Shown: positions 34,346-45,234 of the stretch, in pieces | Layout of the letters: every line of letters starts with the position of its first letter | Numbering within the stretch: the first letter of the stretch is position 1 | Source: Urophycis tenuis | Lineage: Eukaryota > Chordata > Actinopteri > Gadiformes > Phycidae | Length of the DNA: 64,000 bases | NCBI GenBank assembly: GCA_036785325.1 | Contig: JAXIVH010000014.1 | Span: 310,001-374,000 of the forward strand | Reading direction: 5' to 3' | The notes under the pieces: generated by a model | The model's input: the letters and a program-made list of their open reading frames with translations, nothing else | What the model was told of the DNA's origin: nothing | Databases searched by the model: none | Program-made: the position numbers and the translations under genes

Positions 34346-34906
34346 TCCATCCATCCATCCATCCATGTCCTCCGCTTATCCGGGGTCGGGTCGCGGGGGC
34401 AGCAGCCTGAGGAGAGAAGCCCAGACTTCCCTCTCCCCAGCCACTTCGTCCAGCTCTTCCGGGGGGATCCCGAGGCGTTCCCAGGCCAGCCGAGAGACAT
34501 AGTCCCTCCAGCGTGTCCTGGGTCTTCCCCGGGGCCTCCTCCCGGAGGGACGTGCCTGGAACACCTCCCCAGGGAGGCGTCCGGGAGGCATTCTCACTAG
34601 ATGCCCGAGCCACCGCAACTGGCTCCTCTCGACGCGGAGGAGCAGCGGTTCTACTCTGAGCCCCTCCCGGATGGCCGAGCTTCTCACCCTATCTCTAAGG
34701 GAGAGCCCGGACACCCTGCTGAGGAAACTCATTTCGGCCGCTTGTATTCGCGATCTCGTTCTTTCGGTCACTACCCACAGCTCGTGACCATAGGTGAGGG
34801 TAGGAACGTAGATTGACCGGTAAATTGAGAGCTTCGCCTTTCGGCTCAGCTCCTTGGACCACGATGGACCGGTGCAGGGCCCGCATCACTACCGACGCCG
34901 CACCGA
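34346..34906 (-). mobile_element. Rex3/RTE-type LINE, 5'-truncated, with 11-bp target duplication
   Basis: Flanked by TTGTTGTATTA at 34335-34345 and 34907-34917. The minus-strand frame (34771-34376) encodes the RTE C-terminus (ERTRSRIQAAEMSFL, ERSQLRWLGHLVRMPPGR), followed by a short UTR and a GGAT repeat tail, which is the Rex3 pattern. Only the last part of the protein remains. Confidence 0.88.
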
Positions 34907-35059
34907 TTGTTGTATTATTTTCAAATTTAACATCATGTCTTTTGCAATATATTTAGCTTTAAAACACAATTTCAAAACGATTGTATTCTATATTACATAG
35001 CACGTATTACCCATGTTTTGAATGTGGGTAATAGCAACTTAGAAACATGTAAAACTACA

Positions 35060-35420
35060 TCTCAAAAGACATCCAGTGTCTCTCACCAAGACATAGGAAC
35101 CCTAGCATACTGAGTGTTGGAAACAGTAACATTTTCATAATGTCTGTGTCTCTGAGTCAAAGACCAAACCGACATCGCTGAAAGATGTGTTTTATGAAAC
35201 GTATTCTGTGAGCAGTGAACCATAGCTATTCAAATAAAGTCCACTTTTAGCTGATGTGCACCTGTGTCTCTTGAGTGACAGAAAGTCAGTTGAAATGTAG
35301 GGCTGAGGTTCTCAGGAGAGTCTCTGGAGAGTCCAGTGAAAGCAGAATGTGTGCACGTCTACATAGCAGCTCAATGGGGTCCTCTTGTTTCAGACCACAG
35401 CCATTACAACAAAGACTGAA
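35060..35420 (+). other. Conserved block downstream of C3
   Basis: Fourth copy of the block following each C gene. It is separated from C3 by the Rex3 insertion and is truncated on its right by a LINE. Confidence 0.6.
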
Positions 35421-35427
35421 TGCATGA

Positions 35428-36325
35428 TAGGATAAAACTTTTCAATCCCCTTACGGAAATTGGGTCGCCATAGCAGCCCGGGTACATATAAATACATCAC
35501 AAAAAATAGAAATAAAATAAAATACCAAAAAAACAAGAAGATTAAGGATAAAATTAATAATGCAGTGTTGACAAATTGTAAGAATACAATAGTGCAGTGA
35601 TGGGTTGATTTAATCCAGTTCTGTGATGGTGGATCTGACAGAGGCAGATGAGTGGTAAAGTCTTATTGCAGTGGAAAGGAACGATTTTCTGTATCGTTCC
35701 TTCTCGCTGCGGGGTTGAATGAGTCTGTTGCTGAAGCTGCTCTTTAGCTTGTCCAGTGTGGTGTGTAGGGGGTGGAAGGATTGTCCATGATCACCAGCAG
35801 TTTTGCCAACATCCTCTCCTCCACCACCTCTTCCACGGTGACAAGCTCAGAGCCAACAACAGGCTCAGCCTTCTTAATAAGTTTGTTCAGTCTGTTGGCG
35901 TCCTTTGTTGTGATGCCCGCACCCCAGGACACCGCGGCAAAGAAGATGGTGCTCACCACAACAGACTGATGAAACATCTGCAACGTGTTGTTGCAGACAT
36001 TGAAGGACCTGAGCCTCCTCAGGAAGTCAAGCCGGCTCAGGCCCTTCTTGTAGACGGCCTCATAATTTATGGACCAGTCCAATTTATTGTCCAGTATGAC
36101 ACCCAGGTACTTGTATGGCTCCATCCTGTCCACATCTTACCTACCGATGCTGACAAGGGAGGGCAGGGGCTTATTTCTCCTGAAATCCACCACCATCTCC
36201 CTCGTCTTTGCCACGTTCAGCTGCAGGTGGTTCTCCCCACAACACTCCACAAAGTGGTCGACTAGGTCCCTGTACTCAGCCTCCCTCCCAGTGCAGTACT
36301 TAAAGGCTGCAGTGTAGTAGAGTTG
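35428..36325 (-). mobile_element. Jockey-superfamily LINE, 5'-truncated
   Basis: The minus-strand frame at 36133-35744 encodes YKYLGVILDNKLDWSINYEA, then LDFLRRLRSFNVC and WGAGI. Upstream (36300-36140) an in-frame continuation with NHLQLNVAKTREMVVDFRR is interrupted by a TAA at about 36140. The catalytic RT block is missing. It is related to the LINE at 49118-50047. Confidence 0.8.
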
Positions 36326-36386
36326 TAGTATTCAAGACCGGTCCAAGACCACTTTTGCGTGGTCTTGGACAGTCTAGTTCTAATGT

Positions 36387-36913
36387 TGTCACGGATCAAA
36401 GTGCCGTGGACCCAAGCGCACAACACAGAGTCGTAGACAGAATGCGGGTTGACAAGGGTTTATTTGATTCGGGGTAGTGGAGTGAGCGTCAGGTAGACGA
36501 CAGGTATCCAGGAGTCGTGGAGCCGTGGGAATGTAGGAGCGCGCCAACAGAGCGATCAACCTCCGTGACGCTGGGAATCCTGGAGAAGTGGGTCTGACTG
36601 TCGTACCGACACACTGCGCCGACGTGTTGCTGCTAGTATGGAGAGCAGGAAACACAGGAGAACAAGATGAACAGGGACACGGGAACAATGACTCAGACAA
36701 GGTAAGCTAGGGCAAACAGGATTGCCAAAAGTGCTACTAAGTTAAGGATCTGGCGATGAGTGTCTGAAGACCGGTGTAGATAAACTGTAGACCTTAATTG
36801 GTGATGCCCCTCAGGTGTGTGGAACCAGAGGGTGAGGAGGCTGAAGCCCCCTGGACACCGGAGCAGGTTCGCCCCCTGCCTACTACCTAGGGGACTGGTG
36901 TGGAACCCTGACA
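36387..36913. mobile_element. Solo LTR, 527 bp
   Basis: Starts TGTCACGG and ends CCTGACA. The flanking five bases are AATGT and AATGC, a near-perfect target duplication. There is no internal coding sequence. Confidence 0.7.
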
Positions 36914-37052
36914 AATGCTAAATGTTCTAATGCTCTGGATTTGTGTGTGATAAATTGTAGTTGGGCTTCAAGTTGTATGCAATATGCTGTAGTTGAGGTA
37001 GTAGTTATATATAATACGGGTACTTTTTGTTGTCATTGTATTGTCACAAGCA

Positions 37053-37467
37053 TGGCTCAATACTCTGACATTTAAAAGGAGATGGGAGGACACGAGGGTA
37101 CGGAATAACAATTAATTTATTAGATCATTAACAACAACTAGAAATAAGAAGGGTGGATCCATTAACAAAAACAACTAAGGAATAAGGCAATCAAAACACA
37201 GAGACAAAAAGGGTTCCCCGGCCGGCTTATGGCCTGCCACCCCGCAGACACCAACGAAAAGCCAGCCTCAGGGCAGAAGAGAGAGAGAAGGACTGGAAGC
37301 TCAGATCATTTAAAGATGGCAGGCTACACCGGGCCCTGGTGTAGCCAATCATCAGCCAGCTTCCTCCAACTCTACCTGTAAGTCATAAAACAGAGGGACA
37401 CCTGGTGCCCTGGATGGAACCCTGCTTCCCATGAGGGAACAGCAACACGGAACCCCACTGGGGCCGT
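37053..37467. mobile_element. Probable solo LTR, about 415 bp
   Basis: Starts TGTCACAAGC and ends CCGTGACA, so the ends are inverted as in LTRs. No matching target duplication was seen. No coding sequence. Confidence 0.5.
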
Positions 37468-37648
37468 GACACTATGTAACATGTAGTAGGTGAGGTCGTA
37501 TTTATATGTCAAATAAGGAAGTGAAATGAAGTAGTAGTTGGATGTAATATTTGTAAATATTTTGTTGTTTTTGTTGTATTAGTTATGTTGAAGTCTCAGT
37601 TGTGTGTAATATATTGTAGTTGTATTTGTTGTACTTGGATGTAGTATG

Positions 37649-38219
37649 CCGGACGGATCGGTGCGGCGTCGGCAGTGATGCGGGCTCTGCACCGGTCCGT
37701 CATGGTGAAGAAGGAGCTGAGCCTAAAGGCGAAGCTCTCGATTTACCTGTCAATCCACGTTCCTACCCTCACCTATGGTCACGAGCTGTGGGTAGTGACC
37801 GAAAGAACGAGATCGCGAATACAAGCGGCCGAAATGAGTTTCCTCCGCAGGGTGTCCGGGCTCTCCCTTAGAGATAGGGTGAGAAGCTCGGCCATCCGGG
37901 AGGGGCTCAGAGTAGAACCGCTGCTCCTCCGCATCGAGAGGAGCCAGTTGCGGTGGCTCGGGCATCTAGTGAGGATGCCTCCTGGACGCCTCCCTGGGGA
38001 GGTGTTCCGGGCACGTCCCTCCGGGAGGAGGCCCCGGGGAAGACCCAGGACACGCTGGAGGGACTATGTCTCTCGGCTGGCCTGGGAACGCCTCGGGATC
38101 CCCCCGGAAGAGCTGGAAGAAGTGGCTGGGGAGAGGGAAGTTTGGGCTTCTCTCCTCAGGCTGCTGCCCCCGCGACCCGACCCCGGATAAGCGGAGGATA
38201 TGGAAGGATGGATGGATGG
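37649..38219 (+). mobile_element. Rex3/RTE-type LINE, 5'-truncated, with 10-bp target duplication
   Basis: Flanked by ATGTAGTATG at 37639-37648 and 38220-38229. The plus-strand frame 37675-38190 encodes the RTE C-terminus and ends in a GGATGGATGGAT tail. It is close to the copy at 34346 but in the opposite orientation. Confidence 0.88.
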
Positions 38220-38644
38220 ATGTAGTATGCTTGCATTGAGGTAGTTATTGTATACAAAAAGTTGTAGTTCAGCTGTGTTAGATATGTTGAAGATTTCGTT
38301 GTGTGTGATATATTGTATTTGTATTTGTTTGTAGTATATTTGTGCTGAGGTAATTGTTGGGGACAAAAGGTTTTGGTAGAGGAAGTAGTTTGTAATAGAA
38401 GCTGAAATGTTTTGAAGTGTTTTGTAAGATGTGGCAGTTGACTTAATACGTGTATGTAACATGGTAGTTGAGGTAGTAGTTGTATATTTAATAATGTTAA
38501 GGAATATAATGCTGGTGCTTGGTTGATGCCCCTGGTTAGAGCCAGCTCTGTGCTCAGTGTTCTGTGTCAGAGTCTCTTCCCCCTCAGCAGCTGCAGCAGG
38601 TTCCTGCTGTAACAGCTCAGTGTCTACGCAATCTGACTGAGGGA

Positions 38645-38672
38645 GGTTTTTGTATGGCTCTCAATCACTGTG
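38645..38672 (-). other. V4 12-RSS
   Basis: Heptamer CACAGTG (38666-38672), 12-base spacer (one base changed) and nonamer ACAAAAACC (38645-38653). Confidence 0.92.
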
Positions 38673-38997
38673 TGAACACACTAACACTGTTAAGGTAGTG
38701 GTAACTCTGACGGTGATAAACTGCTGCATCTTCACGCTGGGCGCCGTTGATGGTCAGAGAGAAGTCAGTGCTGCTTCCACTGCCACTAAACCCGAGCTGG
38801 TGTTGAGGATTCACGTTGGTTTATAAGTCTTATGATGAGCTTGGGGGCTTCTCCAGGTTTCTGTTGGTACCAGTGCAAATAATGACCAGCACTATCCTTG
38901 TAAACCGCTGGGTTGGTTCTACAGGTCAGAGTGACTGTGGATCCTGGAGTGAAAGACACTACTGGTGTCTGAGTCACAGTCACCTGACTGCTGGTTC
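38673..38997 (-). pseudogene. Family-1 V pseudogene (V4): frameshift and lost leader
   Basis: The V exon keeps VTLTCRTN, AVYKDSAGHYLH, WYQQKPGEAPKLII and AVYHCQSYHYLN with an intact RSS. However, one extra C near 38791 (AAACCCGAG versus AAACCGAG in the other copies) shifts the frame in FR3, after STPAR. In addition, the leader exon and promoter are gone: the acceptor is directly followed by an LTR-like element at 39011. It cannot make a chain, but it could recombine or donate sequence. Confidence 0.88.
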
Positions 38998-39010
38998 CTA
39001 CAGAAAACAA

Positions 39011-40258
39011 ATGTAGCAGGCTGAAGCCGTCGGGGTAGCTATTTAACTTGCGGTGCAGTGATTGGCTCTGCTTACTCCACGGCCAGCCAATCGCGGCTGC
39101 CAAGCCCCTTCTTAAGCCAGAAGTTGCCATTTGACAGGTGACGTCACCGGCATGCGACACCTGTCTCGTTACCTGTCCAGCAACCCGGCGTCCGTCCTGC
39201 TGAACCTTTCCATCATAGCGCTGCAGGTATGGCGAGCTCCATCTCTCTCTTCACTCTTTCGATTTCTTAACTTGGGCTTATCAGGAATGTTCTCGTGCTA
39301 TAGAACCCCTTACACTGCGTACCCTGACACCAGCGGAGTACTCGCCCTGCTATCTACCACCTGGGCTGGGGGTCCGGCCATCAGCTGACGACCCGGCGTT
39401 GATCAACAACTGCTGCTTTGCTTACCCCTTCCCGTACGTCTCGTTTCACGAGTGGGCTCGCGCCGGTTAACCGGCTTGCTGATTACAGCCCTGTTTTTCG
39501 GTCAGTCGATTTTGTTAATAGAACTACTCGCCTTGATAATTGTGTGCACAAGAGTAGGGTGTATGAGGCGTGGTCTTTACTTAATTGTTGCGTTTATTTT
39601 GTTTCCCCGTTGAGTCGGGCTTTATTTATTTAGACTCTTGCCTGGAGGACTTTTCCCATACCGTGGATAGGCAAGAGGATTGGTCTTTATTGATTTGATC
39701 CTTGGTTTACTTTCTTTCTTGGTGTGTCTCTTTATTTTGAACCCATTTTGATTTATTTTGCCATACCTGTTATAGTGATTATTGCTCTACTCTTTTTGTG
39801 TGTTTGTTTACTTTGAACCCGTTTTGATTTATTTTGCCATACTTGTTAAAGTGATTATTGCTCTACTCTTTTTGTGTGTTTGTCTACTTTGAACCCATTT
39901 TGATTTATTTTGCCATATTTGTTACAGTGATTATTGCGCTACTCCTTTTGTGTGTTTGTCTACTTTGAACCCATTTTGATTTATTTTGCCATACTTGTTA
40001 CGGAGATTATTGCTCTACTCTTTTTGTGTGTTTGTTTATTTTGAATTCCTTTGGTTTCATTTTGCCATACTTGGGTGCTGTCTTAGCGTGCTACTCCATC
40101 TTTTATTAATAAAATTGTATTTTTCTATACTGGTTCCTTGTTGCTGGCTGATTCCGTTAACGAACCTGAGTGTCCTTGTAAAACACCAATATATATTCTT
40201 TGGGCGAAACTCCCATCGTGGCGTTGTCTGCAACCGCTATCTATAGCCGCCGGTCACA
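39011..40258. mobile_element. LTR-like element of about 1.25 kb with internal 76-bp repeats
   Basis: It starts TGTAGCAGG in the V4 leader intron and ends CGGTCACA beside the flank of another V unit. It has no coding sequence. No target duplication is visible because left and right flanks belong to different V genes. Confidence 0.55.
39720..40085. repeat. 76-bp tandem repeat, about 4.6 units
   Basis: The motif GAACCCATTTTGATTTATTT recurs with exact 76-bp spacing at 39739, 39815, 39891 and 39967, with a diverged unit at 40043. Confidence 0.9.
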
Positions 40259-40537
40259 TATATAACATGTGGTAGTTGAGGTAGTAGTTGAGGTTGTAGG
40301 TGAGAATAGTTATGGTAATAGTTGCAACATGAGGTAGTTGATGTAGTAGTTGTATGTAACATGAGGTAGTAGTTTTATATTTAACAATGTTTAGGAATAT
40401 AATGCTGGTGCTTGGTTGAGGCCCCTGGTTAGAGCCAGCTCTGTGCTCAGTGTTCTGTGTCAGAGTCTCTTCCCCCTCAGCAGCTGCAGCAGGTTCCTGC
40501 TGTAACAGCTCAGTGTCTACGCAGTCTGACTGAGGGA

Positions 40538-40565
40538 GGTTTTTGTACGGCTCTCAATCACTGTG
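40538..40565 (-). other. V5 12-RSS
   Basis: Heptamer CACAGTG (40559-40565), 12-base spacer and nonamer ACAAAAACC (40538-40546), identical to family 1. Confidence 0.93.
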
Positions 40566-41111
40566 TGAACCTGTTGCTGCCGTGGTAACCCAGACAGTAA
40601 TAAACTCCTGCATCCTCCCTCTGGACACCTGAGATGCTGAGAGTGTAGCTCGTCCCAGATCTACTGCCGCTGAACCGAGCTGGAGTCCCTGAATGGAGGT
40701 CGTCTACATTGTATATCAGAAGTTTGGGAGCTTCTCCAGGTTTCTGTATGTACCAGTATAGAGTGCCGCCAATATCTGAGCTGCCGGTGGCTCTGATGGA
40801 CACGGTCCCATCCAGACTAACAGTCTTGGATTTGTCAGGTTGTGTCAGAAATAAACTGGCAGACGACTCTGAAATAAGAAGTGGATGATTAGCCTTTAAA
40901 ACCAATGTAAGACAGTGTTCAGTAGAACATTAGTCTAGAGCCCACTAGGAGCAGAGAGGGGAGAAAACACAGCAGGATAAACACAGAATAGAGCCCAAAC
41001 CAGCAGGGTGGATTACAGTGAAATCATCAGAATAGTAAGAGTGACAGACTTCTAACTCTCACCATGAGTAACAATGGCCAACACTGCTAGCAAGACTGTG
41101 AACGACCTCAT
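40566..41111 (-). CDS. Light-chain V segment, family 2 (V5), without the first conserved Cys
   Basis: Leader exon 41063-41111 (MRSFTVLLAVLAIVTHG, donor GTGAGA) and V exon 40566-40868 (acceptor TTATTTCAG) form an open V gene. The domain reads SASLFLTQPDKSKTVSLDG, then VSIRATGSSDIGG, WYIQKPGEAPKLLIY, FSGSRSGTSYTLSISG and VYYCLGYHGSN. The Trp and second Cys are present, but Ala (GCC) stands where the first Cys is expected. The split copy at 18837-20599 also has Ala, so this is a family trait and not a sequencing error. The usual intradomain disulfide cannot form. It can use J4-C4 downstream by inversion. RSS, splice sites and promoter look intact. Confidence 0.88.
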
Positions 41112-41150
41112 CTTGCTCTGGGTCTGTGTGTGTGATGCCTGGTAGCTTGC

Positions 41151-41195
41151 ATATTTAACTCTTGGCGCTCAAAAATACTCCAAAGTCATGCAAAA
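41151..41195 (-). promoter_or_regulatory. V5 promoter boxes
   Basis: Octamer-like ATGCAAAA (41188-41195, plus strand) and an ATATTTAA box (41151-41158) upstream of the leader. Confidence 0.65.
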
Positions 41196-41817
41196 CAGCC
41201 AGCATGTGGGCGGCCGTGCACCTGCTTTGAGGGATATGAAAGTGAGAGAGGTAAGGTTGAGTGAGTGCATCACTTTGGGAGGAACATTCACATCTTATTA
41301 ATAAACATATTCAGAAACACACACATAATCACACAAATCATGTAAAATGCAACATGGAATGTAAGTACAAAAAGTTGTACGTTTTTAACTCTGATCATAG
41401 CGTTAATAACAGGGCAGGTTTTTCAACAAATGTTTTTTCTGTGAATTCTTTTCAGTTGCTTAACATGAGAATTCACATGATCTCAAGTGATGAGCTGTAG
41501 TTTAATCAAATCATTGTATTGAATGAGTTTACGTCATAAAAAGTATGCACTCTGAAGAATAGCTGGACTTATTGAAAGGTATGGTCCCACAGGGCCCAAA
41601 CTTTTGTGTCTGCACAAATGACAACCTAACCCTACAACTCTGTAGGTCTACAAAGCAGTGAAAACACAGAATAATGACAAATAATTAAGATTAATTTCTC
41701 ATCAGACAAATAAATGACGAGGAAATCTATGATTCTGAGGGTGAAGGCGAGGCGGTGGTTGTATATAACATGTGGTAGTTGAGGTAGTAGTTGGTGTATC
41801 ATGTAACATGTTTTTAG
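41196..41817. other. Spacer upstream of V5, no gene seen
   Basis: AT-rich, matching 20690-21294 of the earlier unit. Confidence 0.55.
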
Positions 41818-42262
41818 GTTAGATTAGATTAAACTTTACTGTCATTGTGCAGAGTACAAGTACAGACAACGAAATGTAGCTGGCGTTCTAACCAGAAGTG
41901 CAGAGGAGCGATTAAGGTACAGTGTTGTACATGAGTAGTGCAATATGGGTGGGTAGTATTAAAGTGGCAGTAGTAATTAAAGTGACAGTAGTTAACAGTG
42001 GCCCTGTGAAGTAACCAGTAAACAGGTAGTACAGGTAGTAACAGTCAACAGTAAACAATAAACAGATGCAAGTAGCGGTAATAATTATAGAGGTAGTACA
42101 GAAATAATAAGTAACAGGGTGGTGTACAGTAGTGCAACAGTGCAGTGGTGCAATACAACAGGTATGAGCAGCATAAACACGGCTACAACAGATGAATGCA
42201 GTTAGTATGGATATAAGGGTGCGGTGTGATAAATAAACAGATAATATGACCAGGGGGGTGAG
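41818..42262 (-). repeat. LINE 3' UTR fragment
   Basis: Copy of 21295-21725 at the equivalent place in this unit. Confidence 0.6.
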
Positions 42263-43428
42263 TGAGGAGGGTCCAGGAGTTGGAGAATGTTGGCAGACAT
42301 CCAGAGTGAATGGAGGGGGATGATGTCATGTATTGTAGTTGAGCTTTCAGTTGTATTAGTTATGTTGGAGATTTAGATGTGTGTTATATATTGTAGTTGA
42401 GCTTTCAGTTGTATTAGTTATTATGTTTCTTGCTTATACAATGTGTTAACACTTCTACTACAGAGCCACACGGACACGCTATTGGCTGTTCAATCACTTT
42501 TCCAGAACTGGTTTATTCACAACAGAGCCCAACCTACTACAGAAGTGCACCCTAGTGGACGCTACTGGATCAACACAATATGTAGCTTCATACGTAACAT
42601 TAGTTATGTTGAATTTTTAGTTGTATGTAATATATTGTAGTTGGACTTTTAGTTGTATGTAATAGTTGAGGTAGTAGTTGTATGTAATATTTGTACATGT
42701 TTTGTTGTTTTAGTTAGGTTAGTTATGTTGACGTCTTAGTTGTGTGTAATATATTGTAGTTGTATTTGTTGTACTTGTATGTAGTATGTTTGCATTGATG
42801 TAGTTATTAAAATGTTTTAGTTAAGGTAGTAGCTTTAAATAGCAGCTGAAATATTTTGAAGTAATTTCCTTCAGTATGTGGTAGTTGAGGTTCAGTTGTA
42901 TGCAACATGTGGCAGGTGACCTTTCAGTTGTATAAGTTATGTTGAACTGTTCGTTGTGTGTAATATATTGTATTTGTATTTGTATGTCGAATGTTTGCAT
43001 TGAGCTAATTATTATGGACAAAATGTTTTGGTGGAGGAAGTAGTTTGTAGTAGTAGCTGAAATGTTTTGAATGTTTTTGTAAGATGTGGAAGTTGACTTT
43101 GTACTTGTATGTAACATGAGGTAGTTAAGGTAGTAGTTGTATGTAAGATGAGGTAGTTGAGGTATTAGTTGAATATAACATGTGGTAGTTGAGGTAGTAG
43201 TTGTATATAACATGTGGTAGTTGAGGTAGTAGTTGTATCTAACATGTGGTAGTTCAGGTAGTAGTTGTATATTTGATAATGTTGAGGAATATAAACTGGT
43301 GCTCGGTTGAGGCCCCTGGTTAGAGCCAGCTCTGTGCTCAGTGTTCTGTGTCAGAGTCTCTTCCCCCTCAGCAGCTGCAGCAGGTTCCTGCTGTAACAGC
43401 TCAGTGTCTACGCAGTCTGACTGAGGGA
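42263..43428. repeat. Degenerate GTAGTTGAGGTAGTAGTT repeats and V flank
   Basis: Many irregular copies, most regular at 43120-43270 with a spacing of about 32 bp. The last 200 bp are the conserved V flank. Confidence 0.65.
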
Positions 43429-43456
43429 GGTTTTTGTACGGCTCTCAATCACTGTG
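43429..43456 (-). other. V6 12-RSS
   Basis: Heptamer CACAGTG (43450-43456), 12-base spacer and nonamer ACAAAAACC (43429-43437). Confidence 0.93.
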
Positions 43457-43930
43457 TGAACACATAAACACTGTTACGGTAGTGGTAACTCTGACAGTGA
43501 TAAACTGCTGCATCTTCATGCTGGGCGCCGTTGATGGTCAGAGAGAAGTCAGTGCTGCTTCCACTGCCACTAAACCGAGCTGGTGTTGAGGATTCAAGTT
43601 TCTTTACATATGTTATGATGAGCTTGGGGGCTTCTCCAGGTTTCTGTTGGTACCAGTTTATACCCTCGTCTCCATCACTCCATTTGTAAACCGCTGTGTT
43701 GGTTCTACAGGTCAGAGTGACTGTGGATCCTGGAGTGAAAGACACTACTGGTGTCTGAGTCACAGTCACCTGACTGCTGGTTCCTATAGAAAACAAACAA
43801 AACATTGAGTTATTCAGTAGAAAACACAAGCAGACAAAGAAGGGAGCTCCACATTTTGATTGAGTGGAATGAACCAACCTGTGAAGGATCCACAGACCAC
43901 TGTCCAGAAAAGGAGGCTGAGGTGATTCAT
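43457..43930 (-). CDS. Light-chain V segment, family 1 (V6), kappa-type
   Basis: Leader exon 43879-43930 (MNHLSLLFWTVVCGSFTG) and V exon 43457-43783 (327 bp, the longest). First Cys VTLTCRTN, WYQQKPGEAPKLII and AVYHCQSYHYRN are present. CDR1 (AVYKWSDGDEGIN) and CDR2 (TYVKKLESS) differ strongly from V1-V3, while the frameworks match almost exactly. The frame is open and splice sites are intact. It is inverted relative to J4-C4. Confidence 0.93.
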
Positions 43931-43994
43931 GGTTGCCACGGTTTCTGGGGTGTTGAGTGACAGCTCAGAGTCCTGCAGTGTTGGACTCAGAGGA

Positions 43995-44038
43995 CTTTAA
44001 ACCCTCTCAGAACCCCAGTTTCAGCTGAGCATGCAAAG
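43995..44038 (-). promoter_or_regulatory. V6 promoter boxes
   Basis: Octamer-like ATGCAAAG (44031-44038, plus strand) and TATA-like CTTTAAAC (43995-44002). Confidence 0.72.
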
Positions 44039-44618
44039 CTTCCTCTATATGGAAATGACCTGTTTCCACTCATCAGACTGGGGCTGACAGTGAATGCAGA
44101 CATTCTGGAGGACCACTGCATCTCTTCTACATTCACACTTTTGGAATACAATTATTATCTTGTTGAAAACTATTGGATTTGCAATATGTCACACATTTCT
44201 TTCTGGTTAATTTGAACTTGGTTTGTATGACATCATTCATTTTCTGATTTGGTTTAAAAGAAATAACACTCATTGCATTGTAACCAAAAAACCTGAATTA
44301 TAGATATTAACATTATTTTGTTCGTAATAGACAGTTAAGTTAGGTAAGTTACGTTAATTACATCGATGTTATCATTTTAAAGGTTTTCAGATGTAAAATT
44401 TGGACTCTTGATCAACAATTCCACTGTTTGTTAGTAAGCCTTCAAAGATTATACAAAAATAAATGTAAAATCAATTAATTTTATTTATTCCATCTACAGG
44501 AAATAAATGTATAAATCTTGATAATAACAGCTGAAGTGAATGAAATATTGACTAACTCATAGATTTAGTGGACAGCAAGTGTTTGTGTGCCAGTGAGATG
44601 TGTGTTTAATGTGTGGGA
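44039..44618. other. V6-J4 spacer, no gene seen
   Basis: AT-rich spacer like those of clusters 2 and 3. Confidence 0.55.
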
Positions 44619-44657
44619 GGTTTTTGTACAGCCTCTCAATGAGTTTGTATCACTGTG
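44619..44657 (+). other. J4 23-RSS
   Basis: Nonamer GGTTTTTGT (44619-44627), 23-base spacer, heptamer CACTGTG (44651-44657). Confidence 0.93.
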
Positions 44658-44695
44658 GTGGACTTTTGGTGGAGGAACCAAACTCATCGTTGACT
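44658..44695 (+). CDS. Light-chain J segment J4
   Basis: Encodes WTFGGGTKLIVD, identical in protein to J1, then GTAAGT. In phase with C4. Confidence 0.92.
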
Positions 44696-45234
44696 GTAAG
44701 TACAAGGACGCTTTTCTTTACCTGACATATTTAAAAGCATATTTGCTTTTTAAGATATGATTTAAAGATGATGTAATGTTTTTTTTCCATTTCTGGTCGT
44801 TTTTTCTCTAGATAAGTCGAGGTCTCAGTGGAAACATATTGTTGGACAGAGTTCTGTACTTTAAATTTAAGTAATGTCATTCATTACACATATGTTTTAC
44901 TGCATGATGTGTTTTCTGAAAGACTTAATGCTTTCGCATACTTTATTGATAAAAAAACATATTTAAAATATATATGTTAAAAAAGGCAAAACATGTAAGT
45001 GTAATTTATGTTCAATGGAAAGTTGAAACATTGTGACAATTATTTGAAACATAATACATTTCATTACTGCTGTTTTAAAATTTTATTCAAAAATGTTCTC
45101 TATTCTTCATGTCTGATTAGCCATGTGTGGTATGTTTGAAAGAAAGTGAAAGAAAGAATAATTGAAACAAAAAACATATAGATAATGTTTTGTGAAAACA
45201 GGATAAGTGGTTAATGAAGTGATATACAGTATAA

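Noticed and set aside
37053..37467. DNA transposon instead of solo LTR
   Set aside because: TGTCAC...GTGACA ends would also fit short TIRs, but the length and similarity in ends to the LTRs at 19245 and 36387 favour an LTR; left at low confidence.
43120..43270. A true let-7 microRNA gene
   Set aside because: The match lacks a base, there are many irregular copies, and I see no precursor hairpin; kept only as a low-interest observation.
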